From positions 3,511,252 through 3,575,251 of the forward strand of contig NZ_CP004078.1 in the NCBI RefSeq assembly GCF_000612505.1: a stretch of 64,000 nucleotides of DNA. Reading direction: 5' to 3'. Below are positions 35,951 to 45,711 of the stretch, piece after piece (position 1 is the stretch's first letter; every line of letters begins with the position of its first letter). Made by a program: the position numbers and the translations under genes. The notes under the pieces were generated by a model. The model searched no databases, was not told the origin of the DNA, and saw nothing but the letters and a program-made list of their open reading frames with translations. This DNA comes from Paenibacillus sabinae T27 (GTDB taxonomy: Bacteria; Bacillota; Bacilli; Paenibacillales; Paenibacillaceae).

Positions 35951-38900
35951 TTAATATTTCGAAACCAGATTATACAGCGCCTGCGCGGACTCCGCGCGGG
36001 TCGTATTGGCTTTCGGCATGAACCGGCCGCCGTCCTTGCCTTTCAAGAGGCCGAGCGAAACGGCTGCGGACACATCGTTCTGCGCCCAACCGCTGATGCT
36101 TGAAGCATCTGCGAAAGAAGCTTTTGCCGAACTGTCCGCCGCTTGGCCCGTCTTCACCCGATAGGCCCGGATGATCATGGACGCCATCTCTTCGCGCGTT
36201 ATTCGCTGCTGCGGGTTGAAGGCTCCGGCGCTTGCGCCCTTGACAATTCCGCTTTCATAAGCGGCCGCGATGGAACCAGAGTACCATTCCTTGCCGGTCA
36301 CATCCTTGAACGGAGCCTTACCCTTAGCGGTCAGACCCAGCGAACGAACGAGCATTGCTGCGAACTCCGCGCGCGTAACCGGCTGGTTGGGGGCAAATAC
36401 GCCGCCGTTTACGCCATTCACGATATGCTTCGCGCTCAGCACGGTAACTGCCCGATTCGCCCAATGTCCGGCGGGAACATCGCTGTAAGTCTTCACGTAC
36501 TCCATCGCTGCATAACGGCTGAAGTGGGTCACCTTTGCCTTGAGAAGGCCGCCGTTCCACTCTCCTCCAATATACTCCGCGATACCAGCGTTATTGAGGT
36601 AGTATACACCGGTAAGCTGTGGATCGGCTTTTGCGTCCGTGTGGAAGACAAGCTCCACCGGTTTCGGGAACGCAGAGAGGCTGATGGCCTTTCCATCCTT
36701 CGTTACCGCCTGAAGGGAGAAATCGTACACCTCGCTCGCCAAGCCTATAGCGGTCCCGGTTGGCAGCGAAAGCTGCTTGATCGCCCCTTCCTTGGCGGCC
36801 TGGTCCAGCTTGCTGACGTTCAGCGCAAGATGCGCCCCGCTCAGCTGCTCGGCCGGCAGAAGAGCGGCCAGGGATTGCAGCACCGCCGCCGGAATCGTCA
36901 GCGACACTTGTTCTCCCTTGATTTCAATGCGGTCCACGCCTCCGGCCGATCCGGATTGAACGGGCAGCACGAGCTGCTGAACGCCACGGTCCAGAGTAAT
37001 CGACGCAGCGCCATTGCTGTCCGGTTTCAGCTGATCTGCTGTCACCGTCTGGGTTCCGGCTGGCGGGGTTTGACCGGTTCCCGCGCCACCGCTTCCGCTG
37101 CCGGTTCCGCCGTTTCCGCCGTTTCCGCCGTTGCCCCCGGTTCCGTCCGAGGTGCTCTGCGATACCACCTGAACATCAAAGCTCGTAATAAGTCCGTCAT
37201 AACGGACGGTAATCGCAGCAGTCCCCGGCGAAATAGCTTTAATCAGACCGCCGGCTTCTACGCTTGCAATCTCCGGCCAGCTCGACTCGAACGCGGACAG
37301 TAAAGTTACGTCAACCTTGCGGCCATCGCTGTATACAGCTTGAACAACGGTACTCCATGTATCGCCTGCCTTCAGGCTTGAAGCGGGTGCGCTGGCGATT
37401 AACTGCGCGGGCTTGTTGTTGTCTGGAACGTCCAGTTTCTTGACGATCTGCACCGTAAACGACTTCGACAATCCGCCGTAGCGGACGGTAATCACCGCGC
37501 TGCCTTCCGCCAATGCCGCAACGACACCCTGTCCGCTGACACTTGCGATCTCCGGCTGCGACGATTCAAACGACGCTTGCGAAGTGACATCCACTTTGCT
37601 GTTGTCGCTGTACAGTGCCTGAACGGATGTGCTCCATGTGTCGCCCACGGTCAGGCTGGAAGCCGGAGCTGCAGCAGACAATCCGGATAGCGTCGGCTTC
37701 ACCGGTCCGCCGCCGCTGCCGTCATCGGTTCCGGTTCTTGTGACGGTAATCGTCAATGTTTTGGTAGCTTGACCGGCGCGTCCCTTATCCGTATACCAAG
37801 GCAGGGCCAGCGTTTCGGCAGTCGGCTCGATATGAAGCACGAACTTGTTCACACCCGGCGCAATCGGGATTCCGCTCAGCAGAACGTTACCGTGAGTGTC
37901 CATCACGCCTTCCGGGATCGGCTGCCCGTTAATCGTAAAGGCTACGCCATACGGCACGAACGCCTTCAAATTCATGGCACTGTCTCCCGTTACATACTCA
38001 ATGTCCGTGCCATACGAGGTTCGCGGAAGAGTGACGATCATCGGCATATCGACCCAGCGCAGCACATAGTCGTCGACGACCTGCTTGCTGCCGCCCTGAT
38101 TGGCGATCGTCAGCCTCATATTCGTGTCGGTTGAACTGTAAGCCCAGTTGCCCATATCCGTCGTGTCATTGGCTGTACGCGTATGGCTGGTGAAGGCCTC
38201 GGTCTCCCAGCTGCCTCGCGTATATTTATACTGGATGGACTTTCCAGCCATCATCTTGAAATTGTATTCGACCACGCTTCGGTCGGTCGCGCCGCTCGGC
38301 ACCTTCAGCGGAGTCGAACCGGCATTCCAGCCATTGAAGTCGCCCGCAATATTAATGGTGTCCGTGCTCGGCGTATAATCCGGCAGATGCAGGCGAAGCG
38401 TGACATCCACCATAACGAGCTTCGGTGTGACGGCCTGCTCCTCGGAGTAAGAGCGGTTGTAAGCGGCGTCATAGGCCGCAACTTTGTACGTGTAAGCCGT
38501 ATCGTTGCTGACCGTGTAATCCTTGTATTCCCGTACCGTCTTATCCAGGGAGGCGATCAGCTTGTAATCCGGCCCGTCTCCCTTCCGGTAAACTTCAATG
38601 CCCGAAGCATCTGCCGCGTCAAGGGTCCAGGTTAAATGCGTCATATTGGATTCAACCGGGATATCCGCCAGAACCGGCGATGAAGGCGGCTCCGTATCGG
38701 CAGGATCAGAAGAGACGTTCACCGTCTCCGGCGCGGAGGAAACGAAGCTTTCGCCGTTATCGGTGGACACCTGGGCCAAATACGTATAGCTGCCAGCGAA
38801 TATCGGCTCAAAAGCCGCCCAATAAATCTTGGAGCCGTTTGTCTCATTGTCCGTTTTATACCGGAGCTTTGTCTCCAGTGCCTGATCCGGCGAGCCCGCG

Positions 38901-41900
38901 CTCGGATAATAGATCAGCTTGGCGATCACACCCTCCGGCTCTTGATACACACTCGAAGGCACATCCGTCAATCCGGGAATGCGGATTTCCGCCTGGATTT
39001 CATAGGTGGCCTTGCCGACACCGACAGTCATATCCTCAGCTTTTTGCACGATCGTCACTGAATCGATGACAAAAGCAGGCGTTGCCGAAGCCATGTCGCA
39101 CGGCTCGCTCTCATTGGCACCCGCTATGGCCGTCACCGTGTAATAGTACTTGCTGCCATTGGTTACGCTGCTGTCGGTGAAGCTTGGCGTATTGCTCTCG
39201 CCCACCTTCTGCAAATCGCCGCCCTCAATCGCGGCCCGGTAGATTACATAGCTGTCGGCACCGTCCGTGGCGTTCCAGGACAGGGCTACATTGCCGTCCC
39301 CGCCGGCGGCGTGGAGTCCCGTCACCTGGGGCACAACCGACAGCTCGCCCGTCGACAGCATCATCATGCCGGAGAGCGCCGGGATCGTCAGGCTGATCTT
39401 GCCGCCAGTCACCGTACCGGTAGCGTCACTGCCTAGCTGGTCTGCCAGTGTCAAGCCGTCCGGAAGAAATCCGGTCACATCGGCGTTCACCGTTTGGGCT
39501 TCGGTGCCGCGGTTGATAGCGACCAGTCCGCCTTTGGTGTCGTTTTTGCGGGCGTAGACGATAACGTCTCCGCTTGCGTAAGCCACCTTCAGATCGCCGG
39601 TACGGAAGACCTCATTGTCGTTCCGGACTTTGGCCGCAGACTGATAGGTCTGGAACAGCTCCGCATATTTGCCCGTCGCACTGTATTCACCGCCGCCCGC
39701 AATAATTCTCTCCCAAGGAAAAGTCCGTCTGGAATCGGGGTCTTTCGTACCCGTCACGCCGACTTCATCCCCGTAGTAAATGGTTGGAGCGCCGGGATAC
39801 CCCATTTGCAGAATCGCCGTCAAGGCCTGCAGCTTAAGCGCTCGGTCGGAAGCGTCATCTGCAATGACTAAATGCTCCTCCTCATAGTCGGGATGATCAT
39901 ATTTGGTAATCGAGCGGGTCGTGTCATGCGAATCGACCAGATTCAGCATTGCCTGCCATGCTTCCTTCGGGTAATCCTCGCGAATCGATTCCAGTGACTG
40001 GTTCAGCGTATTCGCGTCACCGGAAATCATATAGCTCTGAACCGCGCCGCGGAAACGGTAATTCATCACCGAGTCGAACTGGTCGCCCAGCAGGTAGCGT
40101 GTCGCCACGCCCCATTCTTCACCCAGAATAACCGGATTCTCGATCGGATTTCCGTTGGCGTCGGTTTTTCCTTCCACGGATTTGACCGCTTCGCGGAATT
40201 TCCGCCACGTGCTGCTTGATACGTCGGGAGCCACGTCCAGCCGCCAGCCGCTCGAGCCCATCCACATCCATCTCTGCGAGTTGGCGGATTCCATCGCCTT
40301 CTGGGCGCCCGCTTCACTCAGCCCGCCAAGATCATGCCCAATGACCGCCTCCCGGTAGCCGATATTGTTCCATTCATTCTGTCCATCAATTGCTTGCGAA
40401 TCTGCAGGAAAAAAATCCGTTGCCGCCGTCTGCGGATCTTTCGCATCCATCGCCGGCAGCGAGTCATATCCCCACCAGGCGTCGTACTTGTAATGCATGT
40501 TGTTGTCATCGCGGTTCTTGACCTTTTCACTCGTGATCGTGAACCATGTTGTATACGTAAAATCGTCCGGATATTTATAATGCGCTCCTGTCATCGGATT
40601 GATCTTGCTCGTGAACTCCGTGCGCACCGCCTCTTCGGCATCTGCTTGGGACAAGTTGTCCGCGTTCATTTTGTCGTAGACTTTGGCCCAGTACTCGTAA
40701 GCGCCGATCTCGGGGTATTTACTATACCGGTCAAAATAAATCGAATCGTCACCGACATGGTTGAACACGCCGTCGTTAATGATATGCATGCCCAGCTCGC
40801 GGGCCGCTTTGGCAAAGGCCTGATATACCCTGTCGGATTCCGCCCGCGTAGCAGTGTAATCAAGCCCCGATGACGGATCGCCGGGGGTGCGGTATACCGG
40901 CTTGCCGAACATCGGATCAAGATGCCCGTAATCGGTGGCGTCGTATTTATGATTGGAGGCCGCCCAGGCTACCGGATTCAGGTACAAGGTGTTGATGCCC
41001 AGCGATTTCAGATAGCCGAGCTTATCCTGAATGCCCTGAATATCACCGCCGTAAAATTCGTTCGTCCATGCTCCGTCCGTCTTGGCGCCCGGATAGTACG
41101 GCTGATTCTCGGCAGTTGTGCGGTCCGGGTTCTCGGGCACATCGCCCCAGGTTCCCCACACCTGATCCGGGGTTGGATCATTTGTTACTCCGCCGTCAAA
41201 ATACTGCAGCTTCTGTCCGCCTTTATCCGTCGCATATTGACCGGAATTCGCGCCGCGGTATCCGTCCTCCGTCTTGGCGCGGTTATTGTTCTTGTCCCCG
41301 TCAAAGAAACGGTCCGGAAAAATCTGATAAACGACCGCATGCTTCATCCAGTCCGGCGTCTTGTAACCCGGATCGTACACGGTCAGGTCGTACGGCACCG
41401 CGCCTTCGTCGCTGACGCTGCCGCTTCCGCCTCTGGTAGTGTCGTCGCCGTACTCGACCTTCGCCGTTCCGTCCACCAATATGAATTTATAGCCCCAGAT
41501 GCCGATTTTGGAGAACTGGCTTCCTGGAATCGTCACTTCAAAATAATCCTTGCTGCCTACCGAAGTCACCCGGTTCATCGTGAAATCCTTGGACAGCGAA
41601 TCCGGGTTCGTCAGTTCGACTTTGGCGAGCTGCACGTCGCCCTTCTGGGCGGCAATGCGCAGCATTACATCCTCCTGCCCCGCTTTGATCGCTCCAAAAG
41701 GCTTCTTGTAAGTAATCGAGCGGCTGTCGAAAGAAACGGAGCCTTTATCGATTTTGCCGTCGAAGCTGGAGTTCTTCGGGACGTAATCATGGGTGAGATT
41801 CTTACTGCCGGAACTGTAATCAATAGAAAAAGTTACGTTGACCGGATCAAGCACATTGATCGCCAGATTCTGGCCGTTGTCTCCGTAATTTTCATCGCTG

Positions 41901-42535
41901 CTCCAGTCGGTGCCGAAAATGACCTTCGCCTGATAGTTTCCCACGGGCAGGGTCCGCTGGATTTTGTAGACCGTATTATCGAAGTTATAATCGACGAAAA
42001 ACTGCCGGCTTCCTCCCGGCGACCATTCCGCTTCCCCGAAGACAGACTGCAAATCGCCGACCAGTCTTGGCCATTTCGCCTCAGGCAGAACCGGTGTGTA
42101 CTGCTCAATTCCCTGCACGTTCGGCAGGCTGATCCGCGCCTCGTTCAGTTCCTCGTTTATGTAGAAATTGACCTTGGCGGAAGTGCTCAAATCAAAGGCA
42201 AAATTGTTTCCCGCATTGTCAAATCCGGTCCAGGTACCCGATCTGACCAGCTTGAACTCGTAATGACCGGCCGGCAGCACGATCGAATACGCATAAAAGC
42301 CCCCTGCCAGATGCTTCATCTGCATCTCTTCGTTGCTGTTGTTCCAATCCTTGATGCCGACAACGATCCATTTGGTCGACCCGCCCGGCTGATCAATCAA
42401 AGGGTCAGCGGCCAGCGTCTCCGAATCGGCATATGCCGCGGCCGGAACCAGCCCCGAGGCTAACTGCAGAATCATTATGATAGCGGTTACAACAGACAGC
42501 CAGCGCCAGCGTTTTTTTCCATACGACGTTGACAT
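35951..42535 (-). CDS. Giant SLH-anchored alpha-amylase/pullulanase-type glycoside hydrolase
   Basis: A 2194-residue secreted GH13 enzyme for starch or related glucans. The start at 42535 has GGAGGTGG 10 nt upstream. In order: signal peptide (1-37); two starch-binding-like modules of the pullulanase X25 kind (about 55-245); an N-terminal Ig-like amylase domain (270-390); the GH13 barrel (about 405-1065) with nucleophile Asp in SGWRLDVAPD (about 765), acid Glu in ILGEEWGV (about 805) and Asp in VDSHDTTRS (about 868). Then come fibronectin-III-like domains, a CBM20/48-like module (INIAGDFNGWNAGSTPL), two Big_2-type Ig domains (about 1611-1788), a Gly/Asn linker and three SLH domains (2010-2194) for binding the cell-wall polymer. 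Confidence 0.93.
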   Translation of the reverse strand: MSTSYGKKRWRWLSVVTAIIMILQLASGLVPAAAYADSETLAADPLIDQPGGSTKWIVVGIKDWNNSNEEMQMKHLAGGFYAYSIVLPAGHYEFKLVRSGTWTGFDNAGNNFAFDLSTSAKVNFYINEELNEARISLPNVQGIEQYTPVLPEAKWPRLVGDLQSVFGEAEWSPGGSRQFFVDYNFDNTVYKIQRTLPVGNYQAKVIFGTDWSSDENYGDNGQNLAINVLDPVNVTFSIDYSSGSKNLTHDYVPKNSSFDGKIDKGSVSFDSRSITYKKPFGAIKAGQEDVMLRIAAQKGDVQLAKVELTNPDSLSKDFTMNRVTSVGSKDYFEVTIPGSQFSKIGIWGYKFILVDGTAKVEYGDDTTRGGSGSVSDEGAVPYDLTVYDPGYKTPDWMKHAVVYQIFPDRFFDGDKNNNRAKTEDGYRGANSGQYATDKGGQKLQYFDGGVTNDPTPDQVWGTWGDVPENPDRTTAENQPYYPGAKTDGAWTNEFYGGDIQGIQDKLGYLKSLGINTLYLNPVAWAASNHKYDATDYGHLDPMFGKPVYRTPGDPSSGLDYTATRAESDRVYQAFAKAARELGMHIINDGVFNHVGDDSIYFDRYSKYPEIGAYEYWAKVYDKMNADNLSQADAEEAVRTEFTSKINPMTGAHYKYPDDFTYTTWFTITSEKVKNRDDNNMHYKYDAWWGYDSLPAMDAKDPQTAATDFFPADSQAIDGQNEWNNIGYREAVIGHDLGGLSEAGAQKAMESANSQRWMWMGSSGWRLDVAPDVSSSTWRKFREAVKSVEGKTDANGNPIENPVILGEEWGVATRYLLGDQFDSVMNYRFRGAVQSYMISGDANTLNQSLESIREDYPKEAWQAMLNLVDSHDTTRSITKYDHPDYEEEHLVIADDASDRALKLQALTAILQMGYPGAPTIYYGDEVGVTGTKDPDSRRTFPWERIIAGGGEYSATGKYAELFQTYQSAAKVRNDNEVFRTGDLKVAYASGDVIVYARKNDTKGGLVAINRGTEAQTVNADVTGFLPDGLTLADQLGSDATGTVTGGKISLTIPALSGMMMLSTGELSVVPQVTGLHAAGGDGNVALSWNATDGADSYVIYRAAIEGGDLQKVGESNTPSFTDSSVTNGSKYYYTVTAIAGANESEPCDMASATPAFVIDSVTIVQKAEDMTVGVGKATYEIQAEIRIPGLTDVPSSVYQEPEGVIAKLIYYPSAGSPDQALETKLRYKTDNETNGSKIYWAAFEPIFAGSYTYLAQVSTDNGESFVSSAPETVNVSSDPADTEPPSSPVLADIPVESNMTHLTWTLDAADASGIEVYRKGDGPDYKLIASLDKTVREYKDYTVSNDTAYTYKVAAYDAAYNRSYSEEQAVTPKLVMVDVTLRLHLPDYTPSTDTINIAGDFNGWNAGSTPLKVPSGATDRSVVEYNFKMMAGKSIQYKYTRGSWETEAFTSHTRTANDTTDMGNWAYSSTDTNMRLTIANQGGSKQVVDDYVLRWVDMPMIVTLPRTSYGTDIEYVTGDSAMNLKAFVPYGVAFTINGQPIPEGVMDTHGNVLLSGIPIAPGVNKFVLHIEPTAETLALPWYTDKGRAGQATKTLTITVTRTGTDDGSGGGPVKPTLSGLSAAAPASSLTVGDTWSTSVQALYSDNSKVDVTSQASFESSQPEIASVSGQGVVAALAEGSAVITVRYGGLSKSFTVQIVKKLDVPDNNKPAQLIASAPASSLKAGDTWSTVVQAVYSDGRKVDVTLLSAFESSWPEIASVEAGGLIKAISPGTAAITVRYDGLITSFDVQVVSQSTSDGTGGNGGNGGNGGTGSGSGGAGTGQTPPAGTQTVTADQLKPDSNGAASITLDRGVQQLVLPVQSGSAGGVDRIEIKGEQVSLTIPAAVLQSLAALLPAEQLSGAHLALNVSKLDQAAKEGAIKQLSLPTGTAIGLASEVYDFSLQAVTKDGKAISLSAFPKPVELVFHTDAKADPQLTGVYYLNNAGIAEYIGGEWNGGLLKAKVTHFSRYAAMEYVKTYSDVPAGHWANRAVTVLSAKHIVNGVNGGVFAPNQPVTRAEFAAMLVRSLGLTAKGKAPFKDVTGKEWYSGSIAAAYESGIVKGASAGAFNPQQRITREEMASMIIRAYRVKTGQAADSSAKASFADASSISGWAQNDVSAAVSLGLLKGKDGGRFMPKANTTRAESAQALYNLVSKY

Positions 42536-42573
42536 AAAGCTCAAACCACCTCCGAAATAATAAAGTTCGAACA

Positions 42574-42593
42574 TTGTGCTAACGTTTGCACAA
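42574..42593 (-). promoter_or_regulatory. LacI/CcpA-type operator in the amylase leader
   Basis: A nearly perfect 20-bp palindrome, TTGTGCAAACGTTAGCACAA on the minus strand, contains a full match to the cre core TGNAANCGNWNNCA. It lies 39 nt before the amylase start. Confidence 0.7.
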
Positions 42594-42690
42594 AGCTCAT
42601 AAAAAAACCGCTGCCCTCTTCAGATCATCAAACTCAAGTTCATTTCCCATCGCTTTGAGTCGTTTTCCAAATCCAACAGCAGATCGCTTT

Positions 42691-42704
42691 AACGAACGTT
42701 TGCA
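42691..42704 (-). promoter_or_regulatory. Second LacI/CcpA-type half-conserved operator
   Basis: On the minus strand TGCAAACGTTCGTT shares the TGCAAACGTT half of the stronger site at 42574. It falls about 10-23 nt after the predicted start of transcription. Confidence 0.55.
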
Positions 42705-42720
42705 TCCCAATGCCTATTCG

Positions 42721-42757
42721 ATCATAGCATATCGGCAAAATGATGTAAACGCTTTAT
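42721..42757 (-). promoter_or_regulatory. SigA-type promoter of the amylase gene with overlapping operator
   Basis: On the minus strand TTTACA (42744-42749) and TATGAT (42721-42726) are 17 nt apart. The -35 is overlapped by a third cre-like site (AAGCGTTTACA, 42744-42754). The leader is then about 180 nt. Confidence 0.7.
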
Positions 42758-42855
42758 TTGGGTTTATATGGAGATTTATTTTGACTTTACGCCAGCATAT
42801 TGCATGAAGAAAATTTGAGTGAAGCCGGTGAATACGCGGTAAATGTTAAAAGAAA

Positions 42856-43090
42856 ATAAAGTACTTGAGTCTTGAAAAACTTTGCGGTAAAACATTGTAA
42901 ACAATTGTAAACCCGTAAGAACCTTTGTCGATCGCGTAAAAGATGTCCACTATCATGGTAACCCTGTATATGCCGCTCGACAAGTTCATTCTTGCACTTC
43001 AATTAAGGTTCCCCAGCGTAATCGTCTCTCTGATGCATGGCATGATTCTATATGAGGGACAAAAAATATCCGGGAAAATAACCAAAATAG
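42856..43090 (+). pseudogene. Relic of an IS701/IS4-like transposase, copy 1
   Basis: From ATG at 42955 the plus strand reads MVTLYMPLDKFILALQLR and, after a small gap, VSLMHGMILYEGQKISGK. It corresponds to the N-terminal 45 residues of the relic at 43958. The preceding sequence also matches (AAAGTA-CTTGAGT-TTG and AGATGTCC blocks), so the copy runs from the element's left end near 42856 and is cut after about 235 bp. Confidence 0.7.
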
Positions 43091-43750
43091 TTAGTTATTA
43101 CAATCTAATGCTACTACTTCTTCTGATCTGCTCAGCATCCTCATGCCGAGTATGACAAACCATGCTGAGAAGAACAGTTGAGAAACAAATAGCACTGCGG
43201 TTCCAATCAACCAGGGATAGGAGCCGATAAAGTCCAAGATTCCTACCACAAATCCTAAATAACCTATAGACTTGCCAATTACACTTTTTCTTATTACGAG
43301 ACACAGTATGATGGTAGCCATACTCAGTATGATGGCTACACAGTGCGTGCCTCCATAGTATGTGCTGAGTACCAACTTGTAGATAGTAGGTGAAAGTTCC
43401 ATATCATACACTGGATAGGCCAATCGCCCTAAGATAATTACCAAGAATACATTGATTGGTATGACGACAGCCAAAAGACTACAACCCAACAATGTTTTGA
43501 TTTTATCTACCTTCACCAATATCCTGTATAATGCAGCAATTGAAGGTATCAAACATAATGTGGCAAAGATAAGCAATTCATCTGCCATTGCGAAATTGAA
43601 GCGCCAGTCCTGCAGCCATGTCATCAGATTCGCATCCGCTAGCGGGGGACTGAATATGGGCAGAACAAATAGATACTGTGCAAAAAAGAGAATGCCAGAA
43701 ATGATCAATGTAATCCCGCCAAATTTAATAACGCCGGTTTTTTGTTTCAT
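43091..43750 (-). CDS. Multi-span membrane protein, DUF4386-like
   Basis: A 219-residue protein with six hydrophobic segments (about 8-30, 55-75, 85-110, 130-150, 155-180, 185-210). The start IKFGGITLIISGILFFAQYL and the central ADELLIFATLCLIPSIAALYRIL recall DUF4386-type integral membrane proteins; function is unknown. GAAGGGAAGGGG precedes the ATG. It is AT-rich, and two relics of the same insertion sequence family stand on either side in the same orientation. Confidence 0.75.
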   Translation of the reverse strand: MKQKTGVIKFGGITLIISGILFFAQYLFVLPIFSPPLADANLMTWLQDWRFNFAMADELLIFATLCLIPSIAALYRILVKVDKIKTLLGCSLLAVVIPINVFLVIILGRLAYPVYDMELSPTIYKLVLSTYYGGTHCVAIILSMATIILCLVIRKSVIGKSIGYLGFVVGILDFIGSYPWLIGTAVLFVSQLFFSAWFVILGMRMLSRSEEVVALDCNN

Positions 43751-43788
43751 GCTGTCCCCTTCCCTTCATCTATATGAATCTTAGCACA

Positions 43789-44365
43789 ATAAAGTAACTT
43801 GAGTGTTGTAAAAATCTTGTTGTCGACAAAGCCGAGTTAATGCCAGGAATTTAGAATCTTCATCGAATGAGTAAACATAAAGAGGACATCCGCCTTTGAC
43901 GAAGAAATTGTTGGTAACGACGCCACAATTTCCAGATAAAGGAGATGTCCTAACTCCATGGTATCCCTCTACCTGCCGATCGTCAAGTTTATTTTGGCTT
44001 TGAAATTGGAGTTATCTAAGCCGCAGCGGAATCACTTGTTTACGCTCGTTCACGGCATCATTCTTTGCGCTGGACGCAAGAACATTACGCAGATCCGAAA
44101 CGCTGCAAGACAAGGCTGTCATCTGAGTAGCATCACCAATTTTCTAAATCACGCGCCTTGGTGCGTTAATCGCATGCAGCGCAGACGGATGCAATTCGTC
44201 ATGGAGAACGTCAAAGCTTTGCTTTCTTGGAAAGATGAATACGCCCCTTCGAGCAAACCTCCTCTATGTATCTTCTTCTCTCACTCTTACTTAAGGGTGA
44301 AATCCTGCGAATTCATGAGTCTGAGTGAGGAAACTGAATCATTTCGAGGGAGTTCAATAAAATGA
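43789..44365 (+). pseudogene. Relic of an IS701/IS4-like transposase, copy 2
   Basis: The frame from 43958 starts MVSLYLPIVKFILALKLE, then RNHLFTLVHGIILCAGRK and CHLSSITNFLNHAPW. This is the N-terminus of IS701/IS4-like DDE transposases. After about 95 residues it continues into unrelated sequence and stops at 44365, so the catalytic DDE domain is missing. The 170 bp before it share blocks with copy 1 at 42856, which marks the left end of the element. Confidence 0.75.
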
Positions 44366-44391
44366 GCAGCTAGCATCTGCCGGACATAGAA

Positions 44392-44413
44392 AGACCGCCA
44401 TTGAAGGCGGTCT
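44392..44413. terminator. Terminator between the transposase relic and the S51 peptidase gene
   Basis: A perfect 8-bp stem AGACCGCC / GGCGGTCT with a 6-nt loop. It lies 76 nt past the minus-strand peptidase stop; on that strand it is followed by TTTCT. Confidence 0.6.
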
Positions 44414-44488
44414 AAAAAATTTATCATTTCTGCCCAACAATAAGTCCTGGGGATATTAAAAACCTGAGATGATTCGCTGTAAGCCTAA

Positions 44489-45157
44489 TTAGAGCGTCTC
44501 AACCAATTTCTGAATCTTTGAGTGGGAAATTAAATATACAGGACCCATTATTTCTATTTTGCAGTCCTTTACACGCATTGCACTCTCCTGTTCTGCCGCA
44601 TAAACATCAATCTCTTCAGACAAGGGGAACAGGTAGCCTTGAACAAACGTGGCGTAGTCACGTTTAGAATGAGATTCATAGGCAAAATGATCAAAGCCAA
44701 TACCATCATAAATATTACTTGTTTCAACTTCATAGCCAGTGTTTATCAAGCTTAACCATTTTGCAGCCATGTTTATCGCACCGGCGCTGGCACCCATTAT
44801 AACGGCATTGCTGTTCTTAATAACATCCGATAATTCATATTCCGCCAAAAAATCGTTCTGCAAAACAGGATCTCCACCGCATAAAAAAATGACAGAAGCG
44901 TTTTGAATGAATCGCTGGGCATCTTCCTTCTGCATGCGGTAATCAATGAAATGATATTCATTAAAAATAATGTTAGCCTGATTCAACCATGTCCATTCAG
45001 AAACATCATCAATGTTAATTTTCTCACCTGTATAACCAGACGGTGTAGCGCTAATCATAACAAGCGATTTTCTGTCTTGTATATCCTCATGCAAACAATG
45101 GACCAGCTTCTCTGGAAAAAAATTATTAAACCAACTGAGATAGTAGTGAGTACTCAA
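44489..45157 (-). CDS. Peptidase S51-family protein (dipeptidase E-like)
   Basis: A 222-residue protein of the class-I glutamine-amidotransferase-like fold. The nucleophile elbow VIMGASAGAINMA (GxSAG, Ser about residue 125) follows the conserved SVIFLCGGDPVLQNDFL strand, as in peptidase E and cyanophycinase relatives. A later EEIDVYAAEQESAMRV stretch carries the acidic residue. The start is TTG at 45157 with GGAGG 9 nt upstream. AT-rich. The substrate is probably a short Asp- or Arg-containing peptide, by family. Confidence 0.85.
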   Translation of the reverse strand: MSTHYYLSWFNNFFPEKLVHCLHEDIQDRKSLVMISATPSGYTGEKINIDDVSEWTWLNQANIIFNEYHFIDYRMQKEDAQRFIQNASVIFLCGGDPVLQNDFLAEYELSDVIKNSNAVIMGASAGAINMAAKWLSLINTGYEVETSNIYDGIGFDHFAYESHSKRDYATFVQGYLFPLSEEIDVYAAEQESAMRVKDCKIEIMGPVYLISHSKIQKLVETL

Positions 45158-45397
45158 ACTTAATTACCTCCATATGTATTATTTACATTCATCCATTCTT
45201 AACGAAAACATATTATACACGTTAGAAAGATGAACGGTTCTTCAACCATTTTGCTTGCATCTCTTGTACACTTTTCATAAATTTAACTCTACATTACCAT
45301 AAACTGGAATTTAAGTATGTGAAATATGTTTCCACGTTAAACTGCCCTTTAGTTAAATAGCGACGGATTCTAAAGGCTGATCCGCCGCCAATACAAA

Positions 45398-45707
45398 CTA
45401 AAAAAATCGTCGATAGAGTTCTCTCCGACGTTCGCCGCGGAGCTGTGCGTACACTTGAGTAGTCGATGCCTTCTCATGACCGAGCATTCCTTGGATGAAA
45501 TCCAATGGGGCACCATTATCAAGGAGTTGGCATGCATAAGTATGTCGAAAGCGATGCGGGAATACATTCGCTTCAATTTCTCCCCGATCTGCAAGCCGTT
45601 TTAATGCCCATCTAATCGTAGGTATAGCCATTCGTTTTGTTTTTAGGACTGAACCCTTGAATGCGTTTGTCAGCCTCCTACAAACTCCATAACTCACTTA
45701 AGTTCAT
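45398..45707 (-). pseudogene. Broken tyrosine recombinase (integrase) gene
   Basis: On the minus strand a GGGAGG site and ATG at 45707 begin MNLSELWSL, then an in-frame TAG, then EADKRIQGFSPKNK, the usual N-terminus of a phage-type integrase. Around 45625 the frame shifts into IRWALKRLADRGEIEANVF and HRFRHTYACQLLDNGAP, followed by LGHEKASTTQVYAQLR. This is the C-terminal catalytic box with HxxR, LGH and the Tyr nucleophile. About 180 central residues are deleted. The gene is therefore dead by stop, frameshift and internal deletion. Confidence 0.8.
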
Positions 45708-45711
45708 AACA

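Noticed and set aside
40922..42463. 513-codon open frame on the plus strand opposite the amylase
   Set aside because: It is entirely inside the amylase gene in antisense, with no ribosome site or recognisable protein features. Such frames are common opposite GC-rich genes.
42856..44365. A composite transposon carrying the DUF4386-like gene
   Set aside because: Both insertion-sequence copies lack their 3' halves and right ends, so no functional composite element exists; only the relic reading is kept.
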